From Furcasterigmium furcatum (taxonomy: Eukaryota; Ascomycota; Sordariomycetes; Glomerellales; Plectosphaerellaceae), in the NCBI GenBank assembly GCA_001599815.1, contig BCIA01000004.1, positions 5,296,082-5,360,081 of the forward strand: a stretch of 64,000 nt of DNA, in the 5' to 3' direction. The notes under the pieces are model-generated. The model was given only the letters and a program-made list of their open reading frames with translations, made no database searches and was not told the origin of the DNA. Shown piece by piece: positions 9,681 through 19,647 of this stretch. The first letter of the stretch is position 1, and each line of letters begins with the position of its first letter. The position numbers and the translations under genes were made by a program.

Positions 9681-12600
9681 TCATTGGGAGGCTCGCTGGT
9701 AGACGAGCAGGTCGCGGATGCTCCAACGCCAGGCGTCGCGGTCGCGGTCCATACCGCCAACCCATTTCTCGCACTTCTTCCTCCAGCGGTCCTCTTCCTC
9801 GCGCTGTCTTCGGACAAACTCTGGCCCGACATCGAACTCTTCGCCGACGAGCCAGTCATCCTTGATGTCACTAACGCGGCCTTGGGCGACTTCGCCAGAA
9901 TCGGTGGCAATGTCGTCAAGATCTGGGATGTCCTTGAACACGTCGTCATCGTCGTCGAGAGCGTTGAAGCCGTCCATGGGGTCGTTGCCATCGGCTTTCG
10001 GTTTCGGCTCTGGGGCGAGCTTCAGCCAGCACATGTTCTGCGGGTCGAAGACCATGCCGCCGACGACCTGAACGCCTTTAGTGCCGGTGATGTTCGTGAT
10101 GAGCGCTGGTCGAGGCGTTGAGACCTCCTTCTCTTTGAGCATATGCGGAGGGAGGGAAGCTGTCGAGGGGGAGGAGGCCGGCGGGTCGAAAGCATTGAGA
10201 ACGTTCTCGTTGCCCTCCCACGTGTGGGTTTGTGGGTTGTAGACCATGCCCTTCTCGTCTGCTATGGCATGAGCGACTGTGAAATGTGATATGGGGGCTG
10301 ATATCTTACGCTTCGTTCCTTGATCCTTGTTCATGTTCGTGATTAAGTAAGGCTTCAACTGCGGGGGCCGCTTGTGCTTCTTCGATCTTATCGTCGACTG
10401 AGGAACGCCCGGGTTGAAGTTGCTCCTGCTCGAGAGCTGGGTGATCCGTTGTGTCGTCAAAGGCGCCAAGGGTCCGGTTGAGGGAGCGCGCTGGGCGAGC
10501 GAGGTTTCTCGTGCGCGCCTGCTGGCAGCCGTATCGCGAGCAAAGTGCGGAGTGCTATCGGCCCGAGCTGGCGAGTAGGGTACAGGTGAAGGGGTGCTCG
10601 TGCGGTCTGGTAAGACATTCTGGTAAATCTTGTTCCGCAGAGGCAGGGCCTTGGCCGGCTGGCGGGTGTACTTGGCCTCGGTGTTGGCTGAGGTGGGCAG
10701 GTCGTCGAAGGCATCGAGTTCATGTCCATCTCCGAAGTTCTTTGGCTTGATTTGATAAAATTCACCACGGACACTGCTGCTCCCGATCGAATTGGTGCTG
10801 CGATGAAGGCGTTGCGGACTAGGCGAACGCATCATGTTCCGCGAGAAAGCCCTGGATCCGGGACGAAGCTCGATCGAGTTGTCCGAATCATGTCGACGGA
10901 AAGACCTCTTGGCGGTGATGTGGTGCGACTGTGAGGAGGTAGATCCTCCTGCAGGCAGGAATGGCTTGCGACTCTGAGAAGCCGATGTTTCTACCGGGCG
11001 AGCTTTGTCCACCGGGGTCTTCGGCCTCAGGCCAGACTGAGGTCGTTCCCCGGTCCGGGATGACGGTCTGTCGAAACGAGGAACTGGTGGCTTCCCGGGT
11101 GAAGGGACAGCGCGCATCGCCGGCAGCGACCTCTTGAACCTGAGCAGCTGTGAGCTGGTTGTAGTGGCCTCAATGTTGGCCGTGCGGAGTGACGTGGTGG
11201 AATTTCTAGTCCCGATCTCACGCCTCCGTGGTGTTGCAGGTTGGATGGTCTGTTGAGGCGAGGGGGTGGTAGGTGTAGGGATGCTGGACACTGAGGAGTT
11301 GGTAGAGTGACCGAGGCGTGATTGAGATCTCCTCGTCTTCTGAAGAATGGGGCCGCCGCTTTCAGAGACGGGTTCTAGGGTAGAATGAGCACGCTCGTGG
11401 TTCGGCCTAGGCAGTCGAGACTGTGCTGAAACTGTCTTGTTCGTGAATGTGATAGATACGGCGGTTTTGGGTCGTGCCGGGCTGGCGGGGCGGTTGTGGT
11501 TTACACGAATGTTGCGGTGGAGAGTAAGCTTGCCAGAGTCAAATACGTCGCCGTCGCCAATGTCGAGTCCGGTGAGGAAGTCATCCTTGTCGGTATCAGC
11601 CTGGGGTGTCTTGGTCTCGGCTGGCTCTTCCGCGATGCTGCGAACCGGGGAGCGGCTGTCCCGGTGCTTCTTCAGTCTCTCGCCAAAGTTGACCGGGCCG
11701 GTGGGAAGAACAAGTCCATCGAACGTGTCATCTTCACTTTCGGCGGTGAAGGAGCTTGAGACACTGGGGCTCAGTGCAGAAGCGGATGAGCTCCTGTTAG
11801 AACGCCCATCTCGGCGAGTGCCACCAAACCGCGTGCCGAGGCTGCCCTCACCCCAGTCCAGGTCGTCACCAACGGATGAAGATGGCGTCTTGGGGATGTT
11901 CTTGCGGGTGGACAGCTTGAGCTTTCCATCCGAAGGGAGCTCGAAATCGTTCTCGAAGTCCTCATCAAGCACCAAAAGAGCGGCAGGATCATCAATTTTC
12001 TGTGGTGTTGGAGGGGTGATCAGCGAGATGGGCTTCGGAGGCCGTGTCTTGGACACCTTGATGGTGTCGGCTCCGTCGCCGAAAAAGTCGTCATCGTCGT
12101 CATTGTCTCGGAATTTGTCGAGGTTGGCAGCGCCAGACATGACGCTGGACATGGATATGGTGGACATGGTGGACTCCCTCCGATCATCCTTAATAATCGG
12201 GGGTAGTGAGCCCATCATTGGCCTTTTCATAGGGCTCGGAGCATCGGAGCCGCCGCTGACCTTCCTCAGCTCGTCAGGGAACTGTGAGGCATCCTGAGCT
12301 TTGATGCGAAGTGGTTGTGTGGTATCGGGCATCTCGAGGTCGTTCTCCCAGTCGTCCTGAATGATCCTCTTGATCTTCCTGCCGCCGAGCCGCTTGATGG
12401 TACCGCCCATGAGAGCTGAGGAGGGTACGTTTTGCGGGATGGGAATACCGGCTTTTGTGGCCGCGGCGATGGCCTCGAGGGTTGATTGATCGTCGTCTCC
12501 GGGAAGATGGAGCTGTCTTTCCTCCCCCTGCATAGACTCCAACTCGGATCGTAAGGACATGACGGAGGACTGGGAGTCGCGCCGGCTGGAGGGGCGGTGC

Positions 12601-12719
12601 TGCTGTGTGGAGGAGCTGTTGAAAGTGAGGTCGGCTTCGTCGATCTGAAAATCGCCGTCATCCCAGTCCTCCACCTGTTCCTCCACCGGTTGTCTCGGTT
12701 TGAGGCGTAATGTCTCCAT
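9681..12719 (-). CDS. byr4: Byr4/Bfa1-type cytokinesis (SIN/MEN) regulator
   Basis: Byr4/Bfa1 is the scaffold half of the two-component GAP (with Cdc16/Bub2) that keeps the spindle-pole GTPase Spg1/Tem1 off and so delays septation. The open frame encodes up to 1012 residues. The N-terminus (METLRLKPRQP, EDWDDGDF) and degenerate acidic repeats of the form D-W/F-E-N-D-L/F-E (about residues 122-140 and 240-265, with a diverged copy further on) fit the family. The C-terminus FDVGPEFVRRQREEEDRW to GGMDRDRDAWRWSIRDLL is its conserved end. Most of the protein is Ser/Pro-rich and probably disordered. A likely 48-nt intron (10309-10262, GTAAGA...ATAG) lies in frame and stop-free, so the spliced protein would be 16 residues shorter. 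Confidence 0.88.
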   Translation of the reverse strand: METLRLKPRQPVEEQVEDWDDGDFQIDEADLTFNSSSTQQHRPSSRRDSQSSVMSLRSELESMQGEERQLHLPGDDDQSTLEAIAAATKAGIPIPQNVPSSALMGGTIKRLGGRKIKRIIQDDWENDLEMPDTTQPLRIKAQDASQFPDELRKVSGGSDAPSPMKRPMMGSLPPIIKDDRRESTMSTISMSSVMSGAANLDKFRDNDDDDDFFGDGADTIKVSKTRPPKPISLITPPTPQKIDDPAALLVLDEDFENDFELPSDGKLKLSTRKNIPKTPSSSVGDDLDWGEGSLGTRFGGTRRDGRSNRSSSASALSPSVSSSFTAESEDDTFDGLVLPTGPVNFGERLKKHRDSRSPVRSIAEEPAETKTPQADTDKDDFLTGLDIGDGDVFDSGKLTLHRNIRVNHNRPASPARPKTAVSITFTNKTVSAQSRLPRPNHERAHSTLEPVSESGGPILQKTRRSQSRLGHSTNSSVSSIPTPTTPSPQQTIQPATPRRREIGTRNSTTSLRTANIEATTTSSQLLRFKRSLPAMRAVPSPGKPPVPRFDRPSSRTGERPQSGLRPKTPVDKARPVETSASQSRKPFLPAGGSTSSQSHHITAKRSFRRHDSDNSIELRPGSRAFSRNMMRSPSPQRLHRSTNSIGSSSVRGEFYQIKPKNFGDGHELDAFDDLPTSANTEAKYTRQPAKALPLRNKIYQNVLPDRTSTPSPVPYSPARADSTPHFARDTAASRRARETSLAQRAPSTGPLAPLTTQRITQLSSRSNFNPGVPQSTIRSKKHKRPPQLKPYLITNMNKDQGTKRKISAPISHFTVAHAIADEKGMVYNPQTHTWEGNENVLNAFDPPASSPSTASLPPHMLKEKEVSTPRPALITNITGTKGVQVVGGMVFDPQNMCWLKLAPEPKPKADGNDPMDGFNALDDDDDVFKDIPDLDDIATDSGEVAQGRVSDIKDDWLVGEEFDVGPEFVRRQREEEDRWRKKCEKWVGGMDRDRDAWRWSIRDLLVYQRASQ

Positions 12720-14343
12720 TTTAGGAGCGTTGGGAGCGCCGAAGTTTGTGTGATGAAGCGTAGCCTCGGACGGCGCAAAGTTTCGTCCAGGTATCTTAGA
12801 TTCCGGCAGGGCTTGCGGGATATCAGCGATGCGAGATCATATCCTCAACACCAGCAACATCCCAAGCCGTCGGCCTGGCACCTTGCGCTGAAAATCGATT
12901 CGAGTCGTGGTCTCTGGGAAACCCTGAGAGAGTCGGTCGCGGGGGCGCAAAGACTGAGTAGTCGAAGGGTCGTGGGAGCGTAGGTGGCGAATGGAGGGTC
13001 TTCCCACGGAAAGCCGATGAATGAACGCTGTTCGCTACGTGTTCAGGAAGTTTGCGGGCGAGTGAGCGTATGCGGAATAGAGTCGCAAGATGGTATCGGA
13101 GGATCGGGCGGGCGAAGTAGACATTCAACGGGCGTGCGATGGAATGACGGTAATCGGAGGTGGGAGTGTGGAAAAGCTGGCTATTCCGACGTAACTCTGG
13201 AATGGACGAGGGTCGGTGGGTGAGGTCGGGGATGGAGAAGGATGGGCGAAATCAGCAGGAAACTTGCGAGTTTGCCGGGGGGTCGGGGTTCAGGTGTGGC
13301 ACGGCGCAGTGGGAACTTGAAAAATGGCGGGCTGGGTTCAGGTCGCAGGCGGGCACTTTTCGCACTTCAGGGGAGGTTGGTCAGTGGCCCCACGCCAAGC
13401 TCAGGTCACCTCAGGGGGGGCTGCCCTGACGATGCGGCCATGTTCCCTGAAACCCTCTGGAAGCTCAGAGAGTCACGTGGAAATGCGGGGATGGAGATCC
13501 TCCCATGATTGGCCCGGGGAGCATCCGGTGCACGAGCTTGACGCGTCCAGATCGCGACTTTCACTGACTTCTGTGTACTTTTCTGTCGCCAACCAGCTTC
13601 CGACTCGACGCACCATCACCATATTGTCCGGCAGTTTCAGAGGCAATAGAGGATCATCGCTATTTCCCGGGGCAAATAAGAGTAGAGTCACCCAGGTCAT
13701 TTTAGCTCGGTGACTCCTCCCTAGGAGGATGCCTTGCGCGTCAGCTGTTGTGATATGATGTTCGCGCAGGATGGAGGACAGGCTGCTCGAGTTCGCGAAA
13801 TGATTGACCAGTGCGACACACCTGTGACCCCCCAGAACCGAAAATCCAGGGCACATCAACCTGCTCCTTCAGACACCTGGCCTTTTGAATAAGTAGTGAC
13901 GACTGAAGCTGCTTGATATTGACTTAACTGACAGTGTAGGTCACCATGAATGTAGCAAGAACCCATCTTAAGTTGCTGAGGCTTGATCTGAGGTCCAATC
14001 GCACGCATTGACATCAACAACAGCCAAGAGCTCCATGCCATCTCCTGATACACCTTCATCACGTTCAGTTTTCAGTCGTCTGAGAGCTTCAGGTCCGAGG
14101 TTCTGAGCAACCTCTCTGGTGTGCTTAGCTAAGGCAGAATTGACATCGGAAGTGCCCCACCTTTCTGCCTGGAGCAAGGCCCGCGCCGGTGCAGGCACCT
14201 GCCTGGCCCGAGTACCAACTGGAGCTCCAGCTTCATTTGAAGCTCCGACAGTTACTTAAACACTAATAAGGGCACCGTCCTTACCCAGCTTGCCCTCACC
14301 CACTCGCAGTTCACACCTTCAACTAGGATTTTCTCCAGTCACA
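12720..14343. promoter_or_regulatory. divergent intergenic region byr4/XRCC4-like
   Basis: 1.6 kb separates two divergent starts. The part near 13000-13450 is purine-rich on the plus strand, hence a CT-rich leader side for byr4. Frames here are short and without coding bias. I see no RNA gene or mobile element. Confidence 0.5.
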
Positions 14344-15542
14344 ATGGCTGGCTACGTCCTTCGCCTGCCGAGGACAGACGAGGAGGGCACATTCGCGCTC
14401 GTCCACACGACCCAAGTGCGCTCCAAGCCCCTCGACATGAAACTTACTGGCACGGACGGGCTGGCTCCGTACGTTGTGACCAGTAAGTGACCTAGACGCC
14501 GCTCTCGTCACTGCCGATTGATTGCCAAGACGCTGACTCTCTCACAGTACGTCATAGCCAGGCGGCAAGCTTCATGGTCAAGAACTGCCCGGTGCAAGAA
14601 GAGGAATGGATCGAGATCCTGTCCGCGATGCTGAGGCAGGAGCACGTCGAGGGCATGGAAGCAGTGGCAACTGTTGACAGCGAGTCCGCACTGACCATCA
14701 CCTTCCGGAAACGTGTGAGAGGTATCACGGTATGTCGCAAGCCGACTGCTCGGAGCGTACCTCGCAACTAACACGACCAGCAACGCCTGGGAACCATCGA
14801 GCTCAAACACAATGCGGACGAGGAAATCGAGCTTTTCGACTGGTGCGGCACATCTATTGAGGCTGGAACCAAGGCACAGGAGACCCTCGCTTCTGTTACT
14901 GCCAAGAGCGCCGAGCTCGAAGAGACAGTCCGACAGCTTCGCAGCCAGTTGGACGAGCTGGTTGAGGCGAAGAAGTCAGACGAGGCTGAGCTGCTCGAAA
15001 AGTTCCGCGACCTGCTCAACGAGAAGAAGGTCAAGATCCGAGAGCAGCAGCATGCCCTTGACGCTGCGTCGGGCGACAAGTCGGGCTTCATCAAGTTCGA
15101 GACATCTACGCAAGACGATGTAGACGTCGCGAGACCCGCAGGAAAGTCGCGGGCTACAAAGCGTAAGCAGCCCGTTCAGGAGGAGGAAGACGAAGATGAG
15201 GAACTCGAAGCCATGGACGTCGATGATGGGCCTAAGGTGCCAGAGGACGCCTCGGACGAGGACCGCAACACGACAGACGGCGAGACAGAGACAGCGAGCG
15301 AGGACGAGGAGGACGAAGAGATCCCCGCCGCTGCCGCCAAGCCAGTGCCGAAGGGCAAGGGTTCCAAGCCATCGTCGAGTAATCAGTCTGCAAACGCGCC
15401 GAGCTCCAAGACAATGTCACAACCGGACGAGGAGCCGCCGAAGAGAAGGGAGCTACCATTTAACAACAAGAAGCAGCCGCGTGCCCAGAAGGCACCGCCA
15501 CCTCCAGCAGGAGACGAGACGGATTCAGACGATGAGTTATGA
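14344..15542 (+). CDS. XRCC4-like non-homologous end-joining factor (Lif1 type)
   Basis: XRCC4/Lif1 binds and stabilises DNA ligase IV for double-strand-break end joining in the nucleus. Exons 14344-14482, 14548-14729 and 14781-15542 give 360 residues. The first 130 or so form a beta-rich head. A coiled coil follows (about 145-215), containing EKFRDLLNEKKVKIREQQHAL. This closely resembles the human XRCC4 stalk segment with NEKKTKIR that contacts ligase IV. The C-terminal 140 residues are acidic, Ser/Glu-rich and disordered, with basic patches (ATKRKQP, KRRELPF) that may be nuclear localisation signals, ending in DSDDEL. Sequence conservation in this family is low, so the call rests on the stalk motif and overall architecture. 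It ends 77 bp from the convergent aldo-keto reductase. Confidence 0.82.
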
Positions 15543-15619
15543 GGTTGTTATTGTTGATCACAACGTTACCAAACTGAGTAGTCAGGATATGCAGCAATAC
15601 AACTTTGGTCAGAGACCCG

Positions 15620-16758
15620 TTACGACTTGTCGTTGGCGTCGAACCTGTCGTTCCAGAAAGCGCGGTAGTGCACCGTCCTCCCAGCCTTGGAGATTTCGTC
15701 CACCTCCTTGGGCGTCAGTTTGAAGCCGGGCACCCTGTTCATGTACGCCCCCAGCCTGTCCTCCTTCTTGCTGGTAGTGATGGCGACGAGGCCCTGGTCG
15801 ATGCACCACCGCAGCCCGACCTCGCTGGCCGAGACGCCGTACTTCTTGGCGAGGGCGTCCCACAGCGCCGTCACGGGGCCATCGACCTTGCGCGTTATGG
15901 GGGCCAGAGGCGCGTAGCAGGTCAGGGCAATGAGGTGCTTGCGGTGGAAATCGAGGAAACCTTCTTCGTGCTGAAGATAGGGGTGGAATTCGACCTGGTT
16001 GACGGCGGGGGTCACCTTGGCGGTCTTGAGGAGGGTCTCGATGTGGGAGGGCTGAAAGTTCGAGACGCCGATGGAGCGGGCAGCGCCAGAGTCCTTGATC
16101 CTCTCGAGGTCGGCCCAGGCGGACTGCAGGGTCTCGTCGGAGCCTTCGGCGAACCAGGGCCCGTGGAGGAGGTAGAGGTCGACGTAGTCGAGGCCAAGCC
16201 TCTTGAGGGAGGCGTTGAAGGCCTCGAATACGTCCTGCTTCCTGGTGCCACTAATCTTTGTGGTCACGAAGAGCTTGGAACGGGGGACGCCAGCCTCCTT
16301 GATGGCATGGCCGAGCTCCTCTTCGTTGCGGTAGACTGGGGGACGGTCAGTACTGTGTGAGAGGGTCCGTGAGAGGGCGGTGTACTCACCCTCTGCGCCG
16401 TCGAGATGGAGATATCCGGCGTTGATGGCCTTTTTGGTGATCTCCACGGCCTCCTCGTCGTACGCGATGTCGCCTTTCTTGTGGGCGGAGCCTAGGCCAT
16501 AGGCGAGCTTGTGAGTGAGAAGTGTCAGCACTAATCACAATCTCATGGCACTGTTGCATTTGATCTCAGTGCAGGCTGTGTCCCTGCAAGGTAGCGGTAG
16601 ATCCGGGGTAACGTGAGGACAGGCAACCCTGGTCTGGAGTGAAGACGTACGAATGGAATTTCGTGGCCATCATTGAGTTTCAGGGTAGGAATATAAGGGA
16701 CCTGCTTGGGGCTTGTGCCCGAAGCATCGGGCTGCCATTCAGCGGTGATTGAGTTCAT
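15620..16758 (-). CDS. aldo-keto reductase
   Basis: NAD(P)H-dependent reductase of carbonyl substrates; the substrate is not predictable. Exons 16758-16651, 16507-16390 and 16335-15620 join to 313 residues, a complete (beta/alpha)8 barrel. Catalytic tetrad members are visible: Asp and Tyr in the DGAEVYRNEEE segment created by the second splice, Lys in FVTTKISG and His in LYLLHGPW. GVSNFQPSHIETLL, NQVEFHPYLQ and the cofactor-binding ITTSKKEDRLGAYM are family signatures. The start gives a 36-residue first exon with the usual LKLNDGHEIP strand. The neighbours (an XRCC4-like gene and a lipocalin-like gene) do not suggest a pathway. Confidence 0.93.
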
Positions 16759-17913
16759 GGCGATGATGAGTCGTGTTGAGGGTTGAGGGGACTCTGAGGT
16801 CAATGACGTAATTTCACGATACAGTCGGTGCGATTGGGATGAAGAGGGGACGTCGGTTGCCGGAGCGTAATGTAAGGGTTCTTTACGAGGATGTTTCGAC
16901 ACTTTCGACGCAGGAGCTGGTGGTACTACTGAGCGGGAGGGAAGATGATGTATGTTGGAGCGTGACGTTGGCCTAGTCTCGGGGGTACGTAGTCTGTATC
17001 CGAGGCCAACTGATATGCGGGAGGAGCGCCGGTGTCGCCATCGACACCAGTCAAAGGCGCAACTCATGGTTTCGCCCCAAATGCGACTAACAGGACATCT
17101 CCGAACCAACCCCCGAATCCCCCATCCGAGGCCTCAGCTAAAATATTCATATCCCGTTGATAAGAGCCCTGCTGGTCATCTTGATACTCATGATTACCCT
17201 GGTGGAAGCTCCTTCATCGGACCTGAACCAGCACTTGTATGCAGAATTCCCCACTCCTGACTTCCTGGGAAGTTTCCCGGTCGGATCTCAACTTGATTGG
17301 CCCACACTGACAACCCCTTTTCAATGCTTGTTTCCTCTTCTCCTCCAGTCAAGACCTCGACTTCTACCTCATACCTCACTCGACATCATCGACGAGAGAC
17401 GCTCTTCGCAGCTCGAATTACCTCCATCTAGAATCACTGATGCCTGGTGCCGAGAGGCATCATGGCATCCAGCCCAGATCGTCTCGGTCTTGACTTGAGC
17501 ACCAGACATGGGCGAACCTGACTTGATGGAATGTACTCAAACGGCCGCGAGCGTCCCGATTTCTGAACCGTTTGCCATTCTTAAGCATAATTCTATGCTT
17601 CGAGGCTGCGCCACACGCCAACTGTACTGTTCGGCAGTTCGAACGGCTGTCAAAAAACAAGCAACGGCGGGGAGGCCGATCTCCTCTATCAATGTAACGC
17701 TACGAGGGTGTGCCAAAAACGCGGGTTCACGCCGATCCCACGCCATGCAACGGTCCCATTTCTGCCATGTTCTCCGAAGCAAACGTGGCCAAGAACTGAA
17801 TAGCTTCATGCCAGAGCTAGTGCTGATCTTCTCCGCAGCAACTCTCTCCTTGCGCTCCTCGTCGGCCCTTTTTTTCCTCCGTTCGCCCGCCTGATCCCTT
17901 CCGCGCTCGCCGC
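16759..17913. other. intergenic region upstream of the aldo-keto reductase
   Basis: About 1.15 kb between the reductase start and the 3' end of the lipocalin-like gene. Open frames are short with poor codon bias. It presumably contains the reductase promoter. I see no repeats. Confidence 0.55.
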
Positions 17914-18440
17914 TCAGTCCAGACGCTCCCACCACAGCTCGCCCTCGTAGCCCCCGTCACGTCGCGAGTGGATGTGCAGCAGGGTGCGGTCGCCCTCCTC
18001 GACGATGGTGTAATTGCGAGTCTGGCGCGAGCCCACCCAGGACGGCACGTTGGCCGCGACCAGGGGACCGTGGAAGATCTGGCCGTGGGTAGGCGTCGCG
18101 GGGATGGCGTCGCTGATTTCGAAGGGGCCGGCGTAGCCGATGGAGTGCTTGCCCACCAGCGCCCAGTCGTCGTCCGAATGCTCCGGCGTGAAGGGGAACG
18201 TGAGGTTCTTGGGGCGCAGATGGGGCTCGGTGGCAGCGATGGTGGCGGACATGTATCCTGACTTGGAGTAGGTGATGATGCCGACGGGGGCTTCGCCGTA
18301 GGCCTGGTCTGGGATCTCCTGGCCGTTGAGGGTGCTATCCGTGATAGCTCTGTCAGGAGCGTCCATGCCACAATGGGAAGCAGGAGGAGGTCTCACCTGC
18401 TTGTGTTGAGCAGCGTGTAGGTGCCGGCCAGGATGGCCAT
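17914..18440 (-). CDS. lipocalin-like domain protein
   Basis: Small soluble protein of 159 residues from exons 18440-18397 and 18349-17914, separated by a 47-nt intron. The N-terminus MAILAGTYTLLNTSR leads into GQEIPDQAYGEAPVGIITYSKSGYMSATI, the opening of the fungal lipocalin-like domain (Lipocalin_5 type). It ends with the beta-barrel strands RTLLHIHSRRDG and GELWWERLD. Members may bind small hydrophobic ligands or support biosynthetic enzymes. No function can be assigned here, and no biosynthetic cluster surrounds it. There is no signal peptide or membrane segment. Confidence 0.8.
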
Positions 18441-19647
18441 GATATCGGTACAGCTAACCATGTTGGACGAAGAATATACAGAGTGACGACGTAAGAAAAA
18501 CGACGATAGTACGGATGGAAGAGAGACTGATGATGGACACGGGCGACTAAGTGTGAGACATGGCAGCCGTCAGGGCCAGAACGGCTCCTTCTTATACTCG
18601 CCCGTCTCTTCCAGATGCCCCCTCCAACATTGGATGGCCATGGTCACACTTTCCACCTGGCCATAATCAAAGATGGATGTTCCTGACCGGTGCTGCGAAG
18701 TCACGATACCCCTTGACCCATGCATCCTTGCAGCCGATGGGTAATGATTCGTGAATCGCGGCCGGCTTCTCTCCCAGGAACTGCCGAGCCCCACGGGGAG
18801 GGCAGGGCAACAAGGGTAAGCACTTCAAGTTAAGCTTCTGGAATGCAGTAGGACCGTCCGGGCCGTCACTCATGCATGTCGTCTCCATCTCACTGCTTCG
18901 GACGATGGCCGACTGATCTCAGAGGAGGATGTGACAGAGATCGCTAGCCAAGACAGGTAGGTCGATATCAAGGGCCTGCTGCGCCTTCAGGGTTCTCTTG
19001 GTCGAGGTTACATTGTAGCGGAGTTGAACTGTGTTTGCACGCGGCGTCGACTGCAGAGACATTGAGACGGTAAGACATCTAGAAAGTCAGAAGCATTCCG
19101 TCTCAGGGGCAGAGATGTCTGTTGAAGCCACTCATTGGTGGTGCCCCTGAATCGTGCCTCCTCAGCGACCCCCTTTCCCGCTTTTAACGTTCCCATCCCA
19201 GCGAGTTAAAAATCTAGGCCCAATTCAATGAAACGTCCAGAAGGCCGTTGCCTTCCATCCAGAAACGGCGATGAGGTGGCGGGTCAAGGCGGATGACGTA
19301 AGAGCACATCACCGAGACTTTGCCTCCGATAGCCGAGCTCGGGAGCTTCTCGACTCGACCATGGACCTCACTAGTGATATGACCCTTACTACGAACCGCC
19401 GTGAAATGGAACTCCGAGGGCTATAGGATTCTCCTCAAGCTCCATCTCTCTCTAATTTGTCACAATTCATCATCCAATAGTCAGTCACTCGACAACTAGA
19501 GCACTGTCTGTCGGCTGGACCGAGCGAGAGCGAACCCCGCCAACACCATACGTCGCAATAGAGTCAACACCTGGAAGCAACTGGAACTGCGCAGACGACC
19601 AGGAATACCGACACCCTCATACCTCTATATAAGAAAGCCCCGCGCTC
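18441..19647. promoter_or_regulatory. divergent intergenic region lipocalin-like/SelO
   Basis: 1.2 kb with both promoters. A good TATA box (TATATAAG, 19626-19633) lies only about 20 bp before the first SelO ATG (separate entry). The stretch at about 19440-19560 is AC/CT-rich. No gene was found. Confidence 0.5.
19626..19633 (+). promoter_or_regulatory. TATA box of the SelO gene
   Basis: TATATAAG matches the TATA consensus. Fungal transcription usually starts 30-100 bp downstream of it, which here falls inside or beyond the first 31 codons. A transcript driven by this box would probably begin translation at the second in-frame ATG, 19741. Confidence 0.5.

Noticed and set aside
15620..18440. 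Aldo-keto reductase plus lipocalin-like gene as a biosynthetic cluster
   Set aside because: No synthase, P450, transporter or regulator nearby; neighbours are housekeeping genes.
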